Positions 1 through 8,958 of a stretch of 64,000 nucleotides of DNA are shown piece after piece. Origin of the DNA: Nostoc sp. MS1 (GTDB taxonomy: Bacteria; Cyanobacteriota; Cyanobacteriia; Cyanobacteriales; Nostocaceae); contig NZ_AP023441.1 in the NCBI RefSeq assembly GCF_019976755.1, positions 434,001-498,000 on the forward strand, written 5' to 3'. How positions within the stretch are numbered: the first letter of the stretch is position 1; each line of letters starts with the position of its first letter. The notes beneath the pieces are model-generated. The model was given only the letters and a program-made list of their open reading frames with translations. It had not been told where the DNA came from and ran no database searches. The position numbers and the translations under genes were made by a program.

Positions 1-714
1 TTTGAGGTTTCTTAAATGCTGCCCAATATCTGATAGGTGGGATAATGTAGTATTGACCCCCAATAGCTGACCTTGGGAATTGTAAATAGGTACAGAGGCA
101 CTTATACGTAGAGTTTTTTCTGTTAATGGTGCGTAAATTTGACTAAAACTGAATTTGCCTTCTTTAAGTGCTGTTTGATAAAAAGGGCGCGATCGCGGGT
201 CGAAATTTTTGATTACTTCCGGTAGTTGAGTGCGTTTGCCTGTGCTATTAACTTTATAGCTGTAAAGATTATAATTACTTAATCTACCCGCTCTTCTTAC
301 TAAAAATTCTTCATTATTTAGCTTTTCTACTGATAGGTGTTCTCCTTGTTGATTACTGATAGCAATAGCAAGAGAAGAGGGAAATATTTCTAATTGCTGC
401 ATGAGGTATGGTTCCCAAGCAGAAATATCCTGCATATTTAACAGTCCAAACTGCAAGGCGTTTTTGTTGCCATTTAGTATTTGATGGGGAGTGGATAAAA
501 ATGTTTGTAAGTCCTGTCTAACATGGTTGGCAATCTCCTGACGCAACTCGCTGGCTACCTCATTTACAGCTTTCTGCCCGTTACGGAAAGATAAGTATCC
601 AATTAAACCCACTGTTAAGGTGATTTGCAGGAGAAAAGGCACTACCATCACCCGGCTGAGTGGCACGTTCTTTACTAAGCCAGAAAGCCAACGTCGCCCA
701 GGATTTTGATTCAT
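1..714 (-). CDS. Cache-domain membrane sensor, N-terminal part (cut by window edge)
   Basis: The minus-strand frame is open from the ATG at 714 to the window edge, giving about 238 residues of a longer protein. A short basic N-terminus is followed by one membrane segment (about residues 21-43) and then an extracytoplasmic region. That region reads like a double-Cache sensor domain: it has a DPRSRPFYQ stretch, then a TLRISASVPIY strand and a GQLLGVNTTLLSD strand, all typical of dCache folds. The output domain (kinase, cyclase or chemoreceptor) lies outside the window and cannot be assigned. The start codon overlaps the stop of the upstream WD40 gene (ATGA at 714-711), so the two are probably translationally coupled and may form one signalling unit. 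Confidence 0.75.
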   Translation of the reverse strand, partial: MNQNPGRRWLSGLVKNVPLSRVMVVPFLLQITLTVGLIGYLSFRNGQKAVNEVASELRQEIANHVRQDLQTFLSTPHQILNGNKNALQFGLLNMQDISAWEPYLMQQLEIFPSSLAIAISNQQGEHLSVEKLNNEEFLVRRAGRLSNYNLYSYKVNSTGKRTQLPEVIKNFDPRSRPFYQTALKEGKFSFSQIYAPLTEKTLRISASVPIYNSQGQLLGVNTTLSHLSDIGQHLRNLK

Positions 715-3700
715 CTGCTAAATGCTCCCAGTGCTGTGAGTGTTGTCTGTTGTGCTTGGGTTAAACCAATTGCCCCGGTGATATTCATCCCTTCATAGGG
801 TCTATCCGCTCTAAGAATTTGTACACAATTGCCAGTATGAATGCTCCATAGTCTGATGGTTTCATCGGCACTACTACTGGCTAAGGTTTCCCCATCTAGG
901 CTAAAAGCTACGGATAAGACATGGCTGGTATGTCCGCGCCATGTCTTCAGACATTGACCACTATTTACCGCCCAAAGTTTCACAGTTTTGTCAGCACTAC
1001 CACTAGCTAGGGTTTGTCCATCGTGGCTGAAGCTGATGGATAAGACTTGATTGGTATGTTCTTGTAGAGTTTTCAGGTTTTTACCTGTCTGCACATCCCA
1101 GAGTTTCACTGTGTGATCAGCACCAGCACTAGCCAGAGTACGCCCATCGGGACTAAATGCTACAGATAATACCGCATTGGTATGTCCTTGTAAAATTTGC
1201 AGACATTCCCCAGTCATCAAATGCCAAAGTCTTACAATTTGGTCGGCGCTGGCTGTAGCGAGAATTTGTCCATCAGGACTGAAAGCCACAGATAAGACTG
1301 CATTTGTGTGTCCTGAGACAATATCAAGACATTCTCCTGTTGCTGTATCCCAAATTCTCGCCGTTTGGTCGGCGCTACCACTAGCGAATACTTGACCATT
1401 AGGACTAAAAGCTACTGACCAAACAGTGTCTTGGTGTTCAGTCAAGGTTTTGAGGCATTGTCCAGTTGCTATATCCCACAATTTAATACTGCGGTCAGCA
1501 CTACCACTGAGGAGGATGTGTTGATGAAGTGCGATGGGCTGCGCCCCGCCGTAGGCGATCGCTAAAATATGATTTGTATGCCCCGTCAATGTTTTAATAC
1601 ATTGCCCTATAGCTGTATTCCACAGTCGAATTACTTGGTCATGGCTACCACTAGCAAGGATTTTATCGTTACCAAACCCAATAGCTGATACTTGGTTAGT
1701 ATATCCTTGTAATGTTCTGATACATTGCCCTGTAACTGTATCCCAGAGTCGAATTACTTGGTCATCTCCTCCACTAGCTAGGACTGCACTATCAGCATTA
1801 AATACTAATGTCCGTACCCAATTTTCATGACCTGACAAGACTCGCAGGCAATTTCCTGTGACAACATCCCACAGCCTAATAGTTTGGTCGGCACTGCCAC
1901 TAGCAATGATTAACCCATCGGAACTAAAACTGACTGATACAATCGAGTTACTATGTCCTGATAAAGTGCTGATACACTGCGCTGTTTCAATATCCCAAAG
2001 TTTGACTGTATGGTCATCGCTACCACTGGCTAAGATTGTCTTCTCACTCCAAGCAAGAGACTGGATAGCTGCACGATGACCATAGAAACTATGCAGATAT
2101 TCACCTGTGTCTGCATTCCACACCCTGATAGGTTCATCGCCGCCGGCTGTTGCCAACAATGCGCCATCAGCACTCAACGCGACTACCTGAATCTGATTGC
2201 TTTGGTCTTGTAAGGTGGCGAAAGCTTTTCCTGTGGACAGATCCCACAAACTGACAGTTTGATTTCTGCCGCGACTGACAAGAATATTGCCTGTAGGATG
2301 AGATGCAATCGCTAATACTTGGCTAGTATATCTTTGTATAGTTCTAGTAGTTTGCCCTGTATTTAGATCCCAAAACTGGATGCTTTGGTCTGCACTATGA
2401 CTAATTAGAGTTTGACCATCCAGGCTAAAACATAGGGACTGTATCGCCAGGGTGTTACCTTTCAAACTTAGATGCAATTGAGCATCGGCAACGCGCCACA
2501 GATGCACCTCGCCATTATCATCACCCGTGGCTAAAAATTCTCCATCTGGGCTAAAGGCTGCTGATAAAACACTGCCAAATATTTGTCGAAAAACTGATTT
2601 AGAGAAATGAGCATTAGTAAAATTAACCCGGTGTAAATTGACTGCTCTCAGGTCAGCTTGCCAAATTGGGAGATGAGAGAAGTCATAATCACTTAAGTCT
2701 GTGTCTAAATTGTGCAGCAGGTTAAGAATATTACCTGCTAAATAACCAGACTCCAGCGATGCTTGCTCACGCTGTGTAGTCAGAATTTGCATTAATTGTT
2801 GGGCGATCGCTTTCTTACTACCCAATTGACGCAATAACTCTGCAATTATAGGCTTGACAATTAAACGTATTTGTGTATCTTTAATATAATCATTCGCGGT
2901 GGCTTTCACAATTGCATGGGTTATCGGTAGGGACGCAGATTTGTGTATTCCTGCAACAATTTCCGCAGATACCTCTTCTACAAACCGCTCTGTTACATAC
3001 TCCATAATCACAGGTTGTTGCGTAAACCCGATAATGCTCTGTTCAATGAGAGAACGCCGGAGTATTGATTCTAATGCTTCTAGGAGTTGGTGTTTGAGTA
3101 ACTGGGGGTAAATATCATCAGCCAACTCATACAGCGAAATACCCTCGCGGTTAATTGCTAACCAATACATTACACTTTTTTCTATTTCAGTCAGGCGTTC
3201 AAATTGCTGATTGAGTAATGTGCGAATGCTATTAAAAGTTGAGATACCTGTGGCTAAAAATGCAGAAACATCACCAGCGAATAAATCCTGAATTGCCGTG
3301 GCGACAATTTTTAAAGCCAGAGGATTTCCACTGTATAAATCAATTAATTGCTGACTTTCCTGCTGAGATACAGACAAACCCTTAATTGTGAGAATTTCTT
3401 GAGCCTCTGCATTTAACCCTGTTAATTGTAGCGATCGCACAGGTAAAATTTCCCCAGCTAAAGCAGCAACTTCATTAGGCTTTTCCCGGCTGGTAATTAG
3501 CAAACAACTCTGGTGTGCCACCTCGCCGATACGCCGCAGCAGTTCACCATACCCCTCATACTCTGCCGAAAAACTACCTGCATAGCTGCCATCCTGCATC
3601 AAAGTTTCCAAATTATCCAACACCAACAAACACCGATGCTGACGCAGATATTCTATTAACTTAGAGATTTTTCCTGCGCTAGTACTGGGTAATTCTGTAG

Positions 3701-4325
3701 TCTGTTGTGAAGATAAAACTTTGAGTAAATCGTCCAGCAACTCTTCTAACAAAGGTGCATTCCTGAGACTGCGCCAAATTAAAAACTCAAACTGGTTTTG
3801 AATGTCCTCCGCCAGCTTAGTTACCAAAGTTGTCTTCCCAATTCCACCATTACCTAAAATTGTAATCAATCGACAGCGATCGTTTAGCACCCATTGCTGT
3901 AATGTAGATGTTTCTGCTGTACGTCCACAGAACAAAGTAACATCAACAGCCTCACCCCAGTCATGATTGACTGGGGAGTGGGGAGTGGGGAGTGGGGAGT
4001 AGGTTGTCTCCCCTGCTCCCTGGCCCCCAGGCTCTTCTACTAACTCTATAACTCGCCTTGCACCTGTGTAATCTTCAACTTCTAATTGTAAATTTACAGC
4101 TTTAAATACCAGTGCAATAGAATCTTTATCAACGCCTTGACACCGCAAAATTTTCCTAATTGTAGCTGGATGTAAACCTTGACCTTCAACTAATTGAGAA
4201 CGCCGCACCAATTCTTGCACCGCATAGCGTTCTATTTCTAGCTGAAGCATCCGATTTTGCAGTTTTGCTTGTCCTGTTGGACTAAGCACTACCCCTCGAA
4301 CTCGCTGTCCTGTAGGCAGATCCAT
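711..4325 (-). CDS. STAND-type NB-ARC NTPase with 14 WD40 repeats
   Basis: This 1204-aa protein has an N-terminal helical, HTH-like domain (residues 1-95), a short low-complexity linker, a NB-ARC/NACHT NTPase (Walker A GNGGIGKTTL near 158-167, Walker B-like CLLVLDNLE, then a TSRE sensor), a winged-helix segment, and about 14 WD40 repeats from about residue 580 to the end. Fourteen blades fit two seven-bladed propellers. STAND proteins of this build oligomerise on ligand binding by the propeller. In multicellular cyanobacteria they act in signalling, and some in programmed death or antiphage sensing; its own ligand is unknown. There is no fused effector domain, so the overlapping downstream Cache sensor gene (ATGA) may be its partner. 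Residues 108-119 are encoded by a heptamer repeat, and blade 9 carries a repeat-encoded insertion. The family call is firm, the function is not. Confidence 0.9.
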   Translation of the reverse strand: MDLPTGQRVRGVVLSPTGQAKLQNRMLQLEIERYAVQELVRRSQLVEGQGLHPATIRKILRCQGVDKDSIALVFKAVNLQLEVEDYTGARRVIELVEEPGGQGAGETTYSPLPTPHSPVNHDWGEAVDVTLFCGRTAETSTLQQWVLNDRCRLITILGNGGIGKTTLVTKLAEDIQNQFEFLIWRSLRNAPLLEELLDDLLKVLSSQQTTELPSTSAGKISKLIEYLRQHRCLLVLDNLETLMQDGSYAGSFSAEYEGYGELLRRIGEVAHQSCLLITSREKPNEVAALAGEILPVRSLQLTGLNAEAQEILTIKGLSVSQQESQQLIDLYSGNPLALKIVATAIQDLFAGDVSAFLATGISTFNSIRTLLNQQFERLTEIEKSVMYWLAINREGISLYELADDIYPQLLKHQLLEALESILRRSLIEQSIIGFTQQPVIMEYVTERFVEEVSAEIVAGIHKSASLPITHAIVKATANDYIKDTQIRLIVKPIIAELLRQLGSKKAIAQQLMQILTTQREQASLESGYLAGNILNLLHNLDTDLSDYDFSHLPIWQADLRAVNLHRVNFTNAHFSKSVFRQIFGSVLSAAFSPDGEFLATGDDNGEVHLWRVADAQLHLSLKGNTLAIQSLCFSLDGQTLISHSADQSIQFWDLNTGQTTRTIQRYTSQVLAIASHPTGNILVSRGRNQTVSLWDLSTGKAFATLQDQSNQIQVVALSADGALLATAGGDEPIRVWNADTGEYLHSFYGHRAAIQSLAWSEKTILASGSDDHTVKLWDIETAQCISTLSGHSNSIVSVSFSSDGLIIASGSADQTIRLWDVVTGNCLRVLSGHENWVRTLVFNADSAVLASGGDDQVIRLWDTVTGQCIRTLQGYTNQVSAIGFGNDKILASGSHDQVIRLWNTAIGQCIKTLTGHTNHILAIAYGGAQPIALHQHILLSGSADRSIKLWDIATGQCLKTLTEHQDTVWSVAFSPNGQVFASGSADQTARIWDTATGECLDIVSGHTNAVLSVAFSPDGQILATASADQIVRLWHLMTGECLQILQGHTNAVLSVAFSPDGRTLASAGADHTVKLWDVQTGKNLKTLQEHTNQVLSISFSHDGQTLASGSADKTVKLWAVNSGQCLKTWRGHTSHVLSVAFSLDGETLASSSADETIRLWSIHTGNCVQILRADRPYEGMNITGAIGLTQAQQTTLTALGAFSR
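1531..1562. repeat. HIP1-containing dispersed 32-bp repeat inside a WD40 blade
   Basis: This 32-bp GC-rich imperfect palindrome ends in GCGATCGC. On the opposite strand it matches the intergenic copy at 42796-42827 at 29 of 32 positions. It lies inside the WD40 gene and encodes roughly the extra residues YGGAQPIALHQ, which make blade 9 longer than its neighbours. I infer that a mobile or copied repeat was tolerated in frame. Confidence 0.75.
3972..3999. repeat. STRR heptamer array (TGGGGAG x4) within coding sequence
   Basis: Four perfect tandem copies of TGGGGAG lie in the linker between the N-terminal domain and the NTPase of the WD40 protein. They encode a Ser/Pro/Thr-rich stretch (SPLPTPHSPV). 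The same heptamer family occurs in several intergenic regions of the window (27.1, 34.4, 37.6, 39.5 and 48.9 kb). Confidence 0.85.
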
Positions 4326-4391
4326 TGCTCATACTCAGCCGGGTCAAATGCAATATATCACTTATTTACAAAAATTACGAATTACGAATTA

Positions 4392-4775
4392 TTAATTCCC
4401 GCTAAGGCTAATGACCAAGCCTAAAAGCACAATGATTGTGATGGTAATATACAAATTATCTCGCTGCCGTATAAAAGCTAATAGGGAAAAGGCGACTCTT
4501 GCAACTGGTGTAATTATTAATAGAAGTAATCCTAGTTGAATTATGCCACGGCGACGACCAGAAAAAACTGCTGTTGCCACTCCTTCAGGACTACTAAAAT
4601 ATGGGGGTTCACCATGAAAAATCTGATAATTAGGAGCCTCATCACCATGACGAATTAAATATAAAACTCCGCCAATAAAAACTACGACAGTAGCAATAAT
4701 TACCCCATACCTTAGAAGATTGCCAACTAAGATTTCAAATTGTCTTTCGCTCCAACTTCTTCTATTGGCCGACAT
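4392..4775 (-). CDS. DUF1634 membrane protein, TSUP partner
   Basis: A 127-aa protein with three hydrophobic segments (about residues 20-42, 75-95 and 102-124) and a basic N-terminus, matching the DUF1634 family. It follows the TSUP exporter gene with a single base between stop and start, and its ribosome-binding site (GGAGG) lies in the last codons of that gene. DUF1634 genes are commonly found next to TauE/SafE exporters, so it is probably an accessory subunit, although no mechanism is established. The small loop between helices 1 and 2 (GDEAPNYQIFHGEPPYF) is the typical conserved part of the family. Confidence 0.82.
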   Translation of the reverse strand: MSANRRSWSERQFEILVGNLLRYGVIIATVVVFIGGVLYLIRHGDEAPNYQIFHGEPPYFSSPEGVATAVFSGRRRGIIQLGLLLLIITPVARVAFSLLAFIRQRDNLYITITIIVLLGLVISLSGN

Positions 4776-4776
4776 C

Positions 4777-5613
4777 TTAAATCCTCCCAGTCAAACCGTT
4801 ATAAATCATTTGTATACCTAAAAGCGAAATTACTAAGCTAAAAATAGTTCTTAAAACTCCTACCTTAACTCTAACTAATACCTTTGCCCCTAATAATGCT
4901 CCTAATAGTACACCCAACATCACAGGCATTGCTAAACCGGGGTCTATATAACCTCGTTTTAAATAAACTCCTGCACTAGCGGCGGCTGTCACCCCAATCA
5001 TAAAATTGCTGGTGGTGGTAGAAACCTTAAAAGGAATCTGCATAAATTGATCCATTGCTAATACCTTGAGTGCGCCAGAACCAATACCCAATAAACCAGA
5101 AAGCATCCCCGCAACAAACATCAAACTAAAACCAGCTTTGACAGCACGGACTTTATAAGCTTGTTCTCCTTCGGGTGTTGGGTAAGTGCTATTTAAGCGC
5201 AGCCTAGTTGCTAAAGTATCAGGTGGTTTGTTGTCTTGGTGTTCTGAGTGGGGTATACGCGAGAGATAAGCACTGTAAAGTAAAATAACACCAAACACTA
5301 CAGCTATGATTCTAGTAGGAGTGTAGGCGGCGATGATAGCACCTGCGATCGCACCAAATGTAGTAGCAACTTCCAAAAACATTCCTAAGCGAAGATTTGT
5401 ATAACCTTCCTTGACATAAGCGGAAGCTGCGCCAGAAGATGTGGCAATTACGGATACTAAAGATGCACCAATAGCGTAACGAATATCAACGTGAAATACT
5501 AAAGTTAATAGGGGAACCAGTACTACTCCACCGCCTAAACCTGTCAACGCTCCCAAGAATCCTGCACTAGCAGAACTAAGCCAAACTAATAGGGTAAATT
5601 CGAGAATATTCAA
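4777..5613 (-). CDS. TSUP (TauE/SafE) family anion exporter
   Basis: A 278-aa polytopic inner-membrane protein made of two related halves. Each half opens with the TSUP signature: GALTGLGGGVVLVPLL near residue 22 and GMLSGLLGIGSGALKV near 172. Members move sulfite, sulfonates or related sulfur or organic anions; the substrate here cannot be read from sequence. The frame begins with TTG at 5613 and is preceded by a GGTGG ribosome-binding site about six bases upstream, so TTG appears to be the real start. It is co-transcribed with the DUF1634 gene. A perfect 7+7 palindrome 58 bp upstream (5671-5686) is a possible operator. Confidence 0.88.
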   Translation of the reverse strand: MNILEFTLLVWLSSASAGFLGALTGLGGGVVLVPLLTLVFHVDIRYAIGASLVSVIATSSGAASAYVKEGYTNLRLGMFLEVATTFGAIAGAIIAAYTPTRIIAVVFGVILLYSAYLSRIPHSEHQDNKPPDTLATRLRLNSTYPTPEGEQAYKVRAVKAGFSLMFVAGMLSGLLGIGSGALKVLAMDQFMQIPFKVSTTTSNFMIGVTAAASAGVYLKRGYIDPGLAMPVMLGVLLGALLGAKVLVRVKVGVLRTIFSLVISLLGIQMIYNGLTGRI

Positions 5614-5670
5614 GCAACACCACCTTCGTTCTTTATGATAAATGAAACCGTCTCACGAAATTTTGTAGTG

Positions 5671-5686
5671 AGGTACATTTGTACCT
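5671..5686. promoter_or_regulatory. Perfect palindrome upstream of the TSUP gene, candidate operator
   Basis: AGGTACA-TT-TGTACCT is a perfect inverted repeat with a 2-bp spacer, 58 bp before the TTG start of the exporter. The short symmetric form suits a dimeric repressor better than a terminator, and no U-tract follows. No regulator gene is adjacent, so the factor is unknown. Confidence 0.45.
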
Positions 5687-5807
5687 ATCTACAGTAGATT
5701 CATTTGTGGCAAAGATTCTCGGAAATGGTATTGATTATTTAGAAATTCAAGACAACACTCGTATCATACAGGTTAGGGGGCGTAAATCATAGTCACCTCA
5801 TTGAGCA

Positions 5808-6806
5808 TTAACTAGCAAGATAAATCTTGATATCTCCTTTATTTTGTCTGAGAACTTTGAGCGCTTGTTGCTCTATTTGTCTTATGCGTTCTCGACTGAC
5901 ACCCAGGCGCTGACCAATTTGTGATAAAGAAAGCTCATGACCATCTTCTAAACCAAAACGAAGAGTTAAAACTTCTCGCTGTTGTGGAGATAATTTTGTT
6001 AATAACTTTCGCAGGTCTTGTTGTAGAGATTCTTCAACAACATAACTTTCTGGAGAGATTCCCGTATCTTCTATCATGTCTTGTAATTCTGATTCTTGCT
6101 GTGAACCAATTCTCGCTTCTAAAGACATCGGTTGACGAGCAAGATATAAACAATCTCGCACTTCTTGAGGTGTTAAGGATAATGCTTTAGCAATTTCATC
6201 AGTTGTAGGAATACGCCCTAATTTTTGTGATAATTCTCTCTGCATACGCTTAATTTTATTCAGTTTTTCAAACATCTGAATTGGTAAACGTATAGTACGA
6301 CTTTGTTGAGCGATCGCACGGGTAATTCCTTGACGTATCCACCAATAAGCGTATGTAGAAAATTTGTAACCTCGTTCTGGATCAAACTTTTCTATCCCCC
6401 GTTCCAAAGCTAAATTTCCCTCTTGAATTAAATCCAAAAAATCCATATTCCTTTGTTGATATTTCTTAGCAATAGAAACCACCAACCGCAAATTAGCCGC
6501 AATCATTTCTTGCTTGGCTCGTTGTCCTTGATTGAGTTGCTGTTGCAATTTAACAATACTTATATTCAAACAATCAGCCCATTCTTGTAATGTTGGTTCA
6601 TGTTTTAATTGCACAGCTAATGCTTGTTTAGCAGCTAATAATTGCATCATCTGCTGTATTTGTTGAGCTAAGACAATTTGCTGTTGATGAGTTAATAAAG
6701 GTACTCGTCCTATTTCTTGTAGATAAGTGTACATATTATCTCTAACAGCTAGATATTTTTGATTATTGCTACCAACTTCAACAGGAACAGAGCTTAATTT
6801 ATTCAT
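5808..6806 (-). CDS. Group 2 sigma-70 factor (SigB/SigD-like)
   Basis: A 332-aa sigma factor with a short region 1.2 (DNMYTYLQEIGRVPLLTHQQ), region 2 with the core-binding and -10 helix (DLIQEGNLALERGIEKFDP, then YKFSTYAYWWIRQGITRAI), region 3 and a region 4 HTH ending in GVSRERIRQIEQQALKVLR. The length and missing region 1.1 fit the non-essential group 2 sigma factors that cyanobacteria use for nitrogen, carbon and stress responses. Region 2.1 has NLALERG where most relatives have GTLGLERA, a small divergence. I cannot say which sig paralogue it is. It lies 173 bp downstream of signal peptidase on the same strand and probably has its own promoter. Confidence 0.92.
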   Translation of the reverse strand: MNKLSSVPVEVGSNNQKYLAVRDNMYTYLQEIGRVPLLTHQQQIVLAQQIQQMMQLLAAKQALAVQLKHEPTLQEWADCLNISIVKLQQQLNQGQRAKQEMIAANLRLVVSIAKKYQQRNMDFLDLIQEGNLALERGIEKFDPERGYKFSTYAYWWIRQGITRAIAQQSRTIRLPIQMFEKLNKIKRMQRELSQKLGRIPTTDEIAKALSLTPQEVRDCLYLARQPMSLEARIGSQQESELQDMIEDTGISPESYVVEESLQQDLRKLLTKLSPQQREVLTLRFGLEDGHELSLSQIGQRLGVSRERIRQIEQQALKVLRQNKGDIKIYLAS

Positions 6807-6979
6807 GGTAAGTAAATCCTTGTAAATTAATACATGCTTATTTTTGACGTTAATAGATAGCCGTTATAGATGAGTTTTTGTAGGGATAAAGCTCAGAATA
6901 AACCCATACCCTAATAACAAGATAATTAAAAACAGAAACTCAATTAATGCAATGATAATAAACATATGTCTGTAATTTG

Positions 6980-7573
6980 TTAATTCTTTGTAGATTTTGC
7001 AGTATAAATCGGTTTATTAAACTCTCCTATACTACTGAAGGGGAAAAAGCGAAAAGCTGCTTTACCAATTATATTTTGACGCGGAACGAAGCCCCAATAA
7101 TGGCTATCAAAACTGTTATTGCGATTGTCGCCTAAAACCAGATAAGAGTTTGCTGGAACAATCACTGGCCCCCATTGATAATCTGGTTTGGCTTCAATGT
7201 ATTTTTCATTCAAGGGTGACTCATTAACATAAACTTGTCCGTTCTTGACCTCTATCTTTTCTCCTGGTAAACCAATAACACGCTTGATAAAAGCATCGTG
7301 ATAGTTTTCCTGTTCTAATGTTTTAGTAGGGTTAAATACTACTATGTCACCTCGACGCGGAGAGCTAAAATCATAGCTAACCTTATCTATAATTAAGCGG
7401 TCATCTGGCTGGATAGTTGGTTCCATTGACCCTGAAGGTACATAACGAGCCTCAGCAACAAAAGTACGAATACCTAAAGCCAAAATTAAACTTAAGCCAA
7501 CAGTTTTTATTCCTTCAATCCAAGGGTTTTCTGAGTGAGATGAGCCTGTTTTCTGCTGATGAACGGTAGACAT
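6980..7573 (-). CDS. lepB: Signal peptidase I
   Basis: A 197-aa type I signal peptidase. It has one N-terminal membrane anchor (about residues 22-41), the catalytic serine in PSGSMEPTI (Ser49), and the general-base lysine in FIKRVIGLPGE (Lys97). The downstream box (LGDNRNNSFDSHYWG) is also intact, so the enzyme should be active at the periplasmic face of cytoplasmic or thylakoid membranes. It lies 14 bp after the DUF3172 gene and forms a run with an HtrA-type protease, a sensible grouping of export and envelope quality-control functions. The many exported proteins encoded at 11-21 kb are likely substrates. Confidence 0.95.
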   Translation of the reverse strand: MSTVHQQKTGSSHSENPWIEGIKTVGLSLILALGIRTFVAEARYVPSGSMEPTIQPDDRLIIDKVSYDFSSPRRGDIVVFNPTKTLEQENYHDAFIKRVIGLPGEKIEVKNGQVYVNESPLNEKYIEAKPDYQWGPVIVPANSYLVLGDNRNNSFDSHYWGFVPRQNIIGKAAFRFFPFSSIGEFNKPIYTAKSTKN

Positions 7574-7587
7574 AACTTACTAACCTA

Positions 7588-8079
7588 TTAATTACTATTT
7601 TGTCCTTGAGAAGCAAATAAATTACCAGCAGCATCATTTTGATAAACACAGGAAACTTGGGGGGAATTTTCCAGTTTGCCAGTATAAGCAAATGTATTTA
7701 GCCTATTTTTGCAATCATTTGTCTGCTGAGATGTGATGAGATTCCTTTGTTGTAAAATTGCCCAATCACTAGTACGTAAAACACATCCCGGCTGCATACG
7801 TGGTTGTGTTATGTACACTTTAAAGGGATTGAGTGTAAGAAAAACACGAGTATCTGTGACAATTGCACTTGCACCGTACTGGACACAAATATTTGCATCA
7901 GGTGCAGCACTATCAATATAAACACTACTAGCAACATTTTCGGGGTTAGAGTTAGCAACGCTAGTTAAACTGACACCAATCAAAACTCCTACTATTAAGG
8001 CGGCGCTAACAATAGCTACTATCATTGTGTTGAGACGGAAAGGCTGAGATTTATGAGGAGTTCGTGTGTTATGCTGCAT
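7588..8079 (-). CDS. DUF3172 membrane-anchored protein
   Basis: A 163-aa protein with a basic N-terminus, one membrane segment (about residues 19-43) and a conserved soluble domain with four cysteines (residues near NICVQYG, PGCVLR, NDCKNR and VSCVYQ). The order and spacing match DUF3172, a family shared by cyanobacteria and plastids with no known biochemical role. The cysteines would lie on the lumenal or periplasmic side and could form disulfides. It sits between signal peptidase and a 254-aa membrane protein on the same strand with short gaps, so co-transcription is likely. Confidence 0.82.
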   Translation of the reverse strand: MQHNTRTPHKSQPFRLNTMIVAIVSAALIVGVLIGVSLTSVANSNPENVASSVYIDSAAPDANICVQYGASAIVTDTRVFLTLNPFKVYITQPRMQPGCVLRTSDWAILQQRNLITSQQTNDCKNRLNTFAYTGKLENSPQVSCVYQNDAAGNLFASQGQNSN

Positions 8080-8138
8080 AATTTAGGCCTGCAATAACTT
8101 CTCAAAATAAATTTTAGAAATAGAAGATGAGACTTACT

Positions 8139-8903
8139 TCAATTAATATATGATAATTCTTTTGGCAAGAGAAGATTTTTATTACCTTGATTATCGATAT
8201 ATTGAGCTAGGATTTGATTGACAGCATCTTTTTGACTTACAGGAATTGAGATACGCCAATAATTTTTAGCAAATGGTAAACGCGGCTGGAAGGAAATTAC
8301 TAACATTCCGTTTTTTGCTTGTTCCCAACTGTATGATTTCACTCTTGCCCATTCCACCAGAGAAAACATATAACAGATGCCATTTTCTCGTAATTCCAAT
8401 CTCACTAAGCAACGGGAAATTAGCAGAATTATTGAAGACCAAATTAACACTGTCTCAGCAAGATGTCTAGCGTAGGGACTGTCATAGATTGAATTGCCTT
8501 TAAATGCTTCATGGATAAATAACGCAGAGTACAAACTGGCAAACATGATGCTAAATAAGCTCAACCAAACCAAGCGTTTATTCTTGAATAGCCACCCCAC
8601 ATTTAGTAAGCAATAACCAGCTTGTTCTTTACGCAACTGCCAAGTTGATATATATATCAGGTAGCCCAAGAAATACACTTCGTAAATTCCTAGCAAGATT
8701 AACCAACCATATTTTGTTAATTGAGGGATGACTAATACGGCAAATACAAACAAAATCCACGGAATAGTATAAAGTATTTCTCTATTCGCGTTTTGTTCAC
8801 CGACAGCACGACGAGTAACTTGATATCTAATTCCTAGTAATATGAAGAAAATAATTATGGGAAAAGATACCGCAGCAACATGAGTAAATTCATAAGTATT
8901 CAT
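8139..8903 (-). CDS. Polytopic membrane protein with C-terminal PH-like (DUF5673-type) domain
   Basis: A 254-aa protein with five or six hydrophobic segments in the first 170 residues. It ends in a soluble module that starts after LRENGICYMFSLVEWARV and ends with DAVNQILAQYI. The Trp-rich strand pattern (W..VKSYSWE, then YWRISIPV) resembles the small PH-like domains at the C-terminus of DUF5673-type proteins, but I regard that as suggestive only. It is flanked by the Deg protease (55 bp) and DUF3172 (59 bp) genes on the same strand. No function is assigned. Confidence 0.65.
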   Translation of the reverse strand: MNTYEFTHVAAVSFPIIIFFILLGIRYQVTRRAVGEQNANREILYTIPWILFVFAVLVIPQLTKYGWLILLGIYEVYFLGYLIYISTWQLRKEQAGYCLLNVGWLFKNKRLVWLSLFSIMFASLYSALFIHEAFKGNSIYDSPYARHLAETVLIWSSIILLISRCLVRLELRENGICYMFSLVEWARVKSYSWEQAKNGMLVISFQPRLPFAKNYWRISIPVSQKDAVNQILAQYIDNQGNKNLLLPKELSYIN

Positions 8904-8958
8904 AATTTTGTTAGTTACCTGAATAATGGGCAGATATGTCGACTTAAAGAAGACTGAC

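Noticed and set aside
1177..3111. Plus-strand frames within the WD40/NTPase gene
   Set aside because: They are antisense shadows of repeated blades, which keep the same reading gap.
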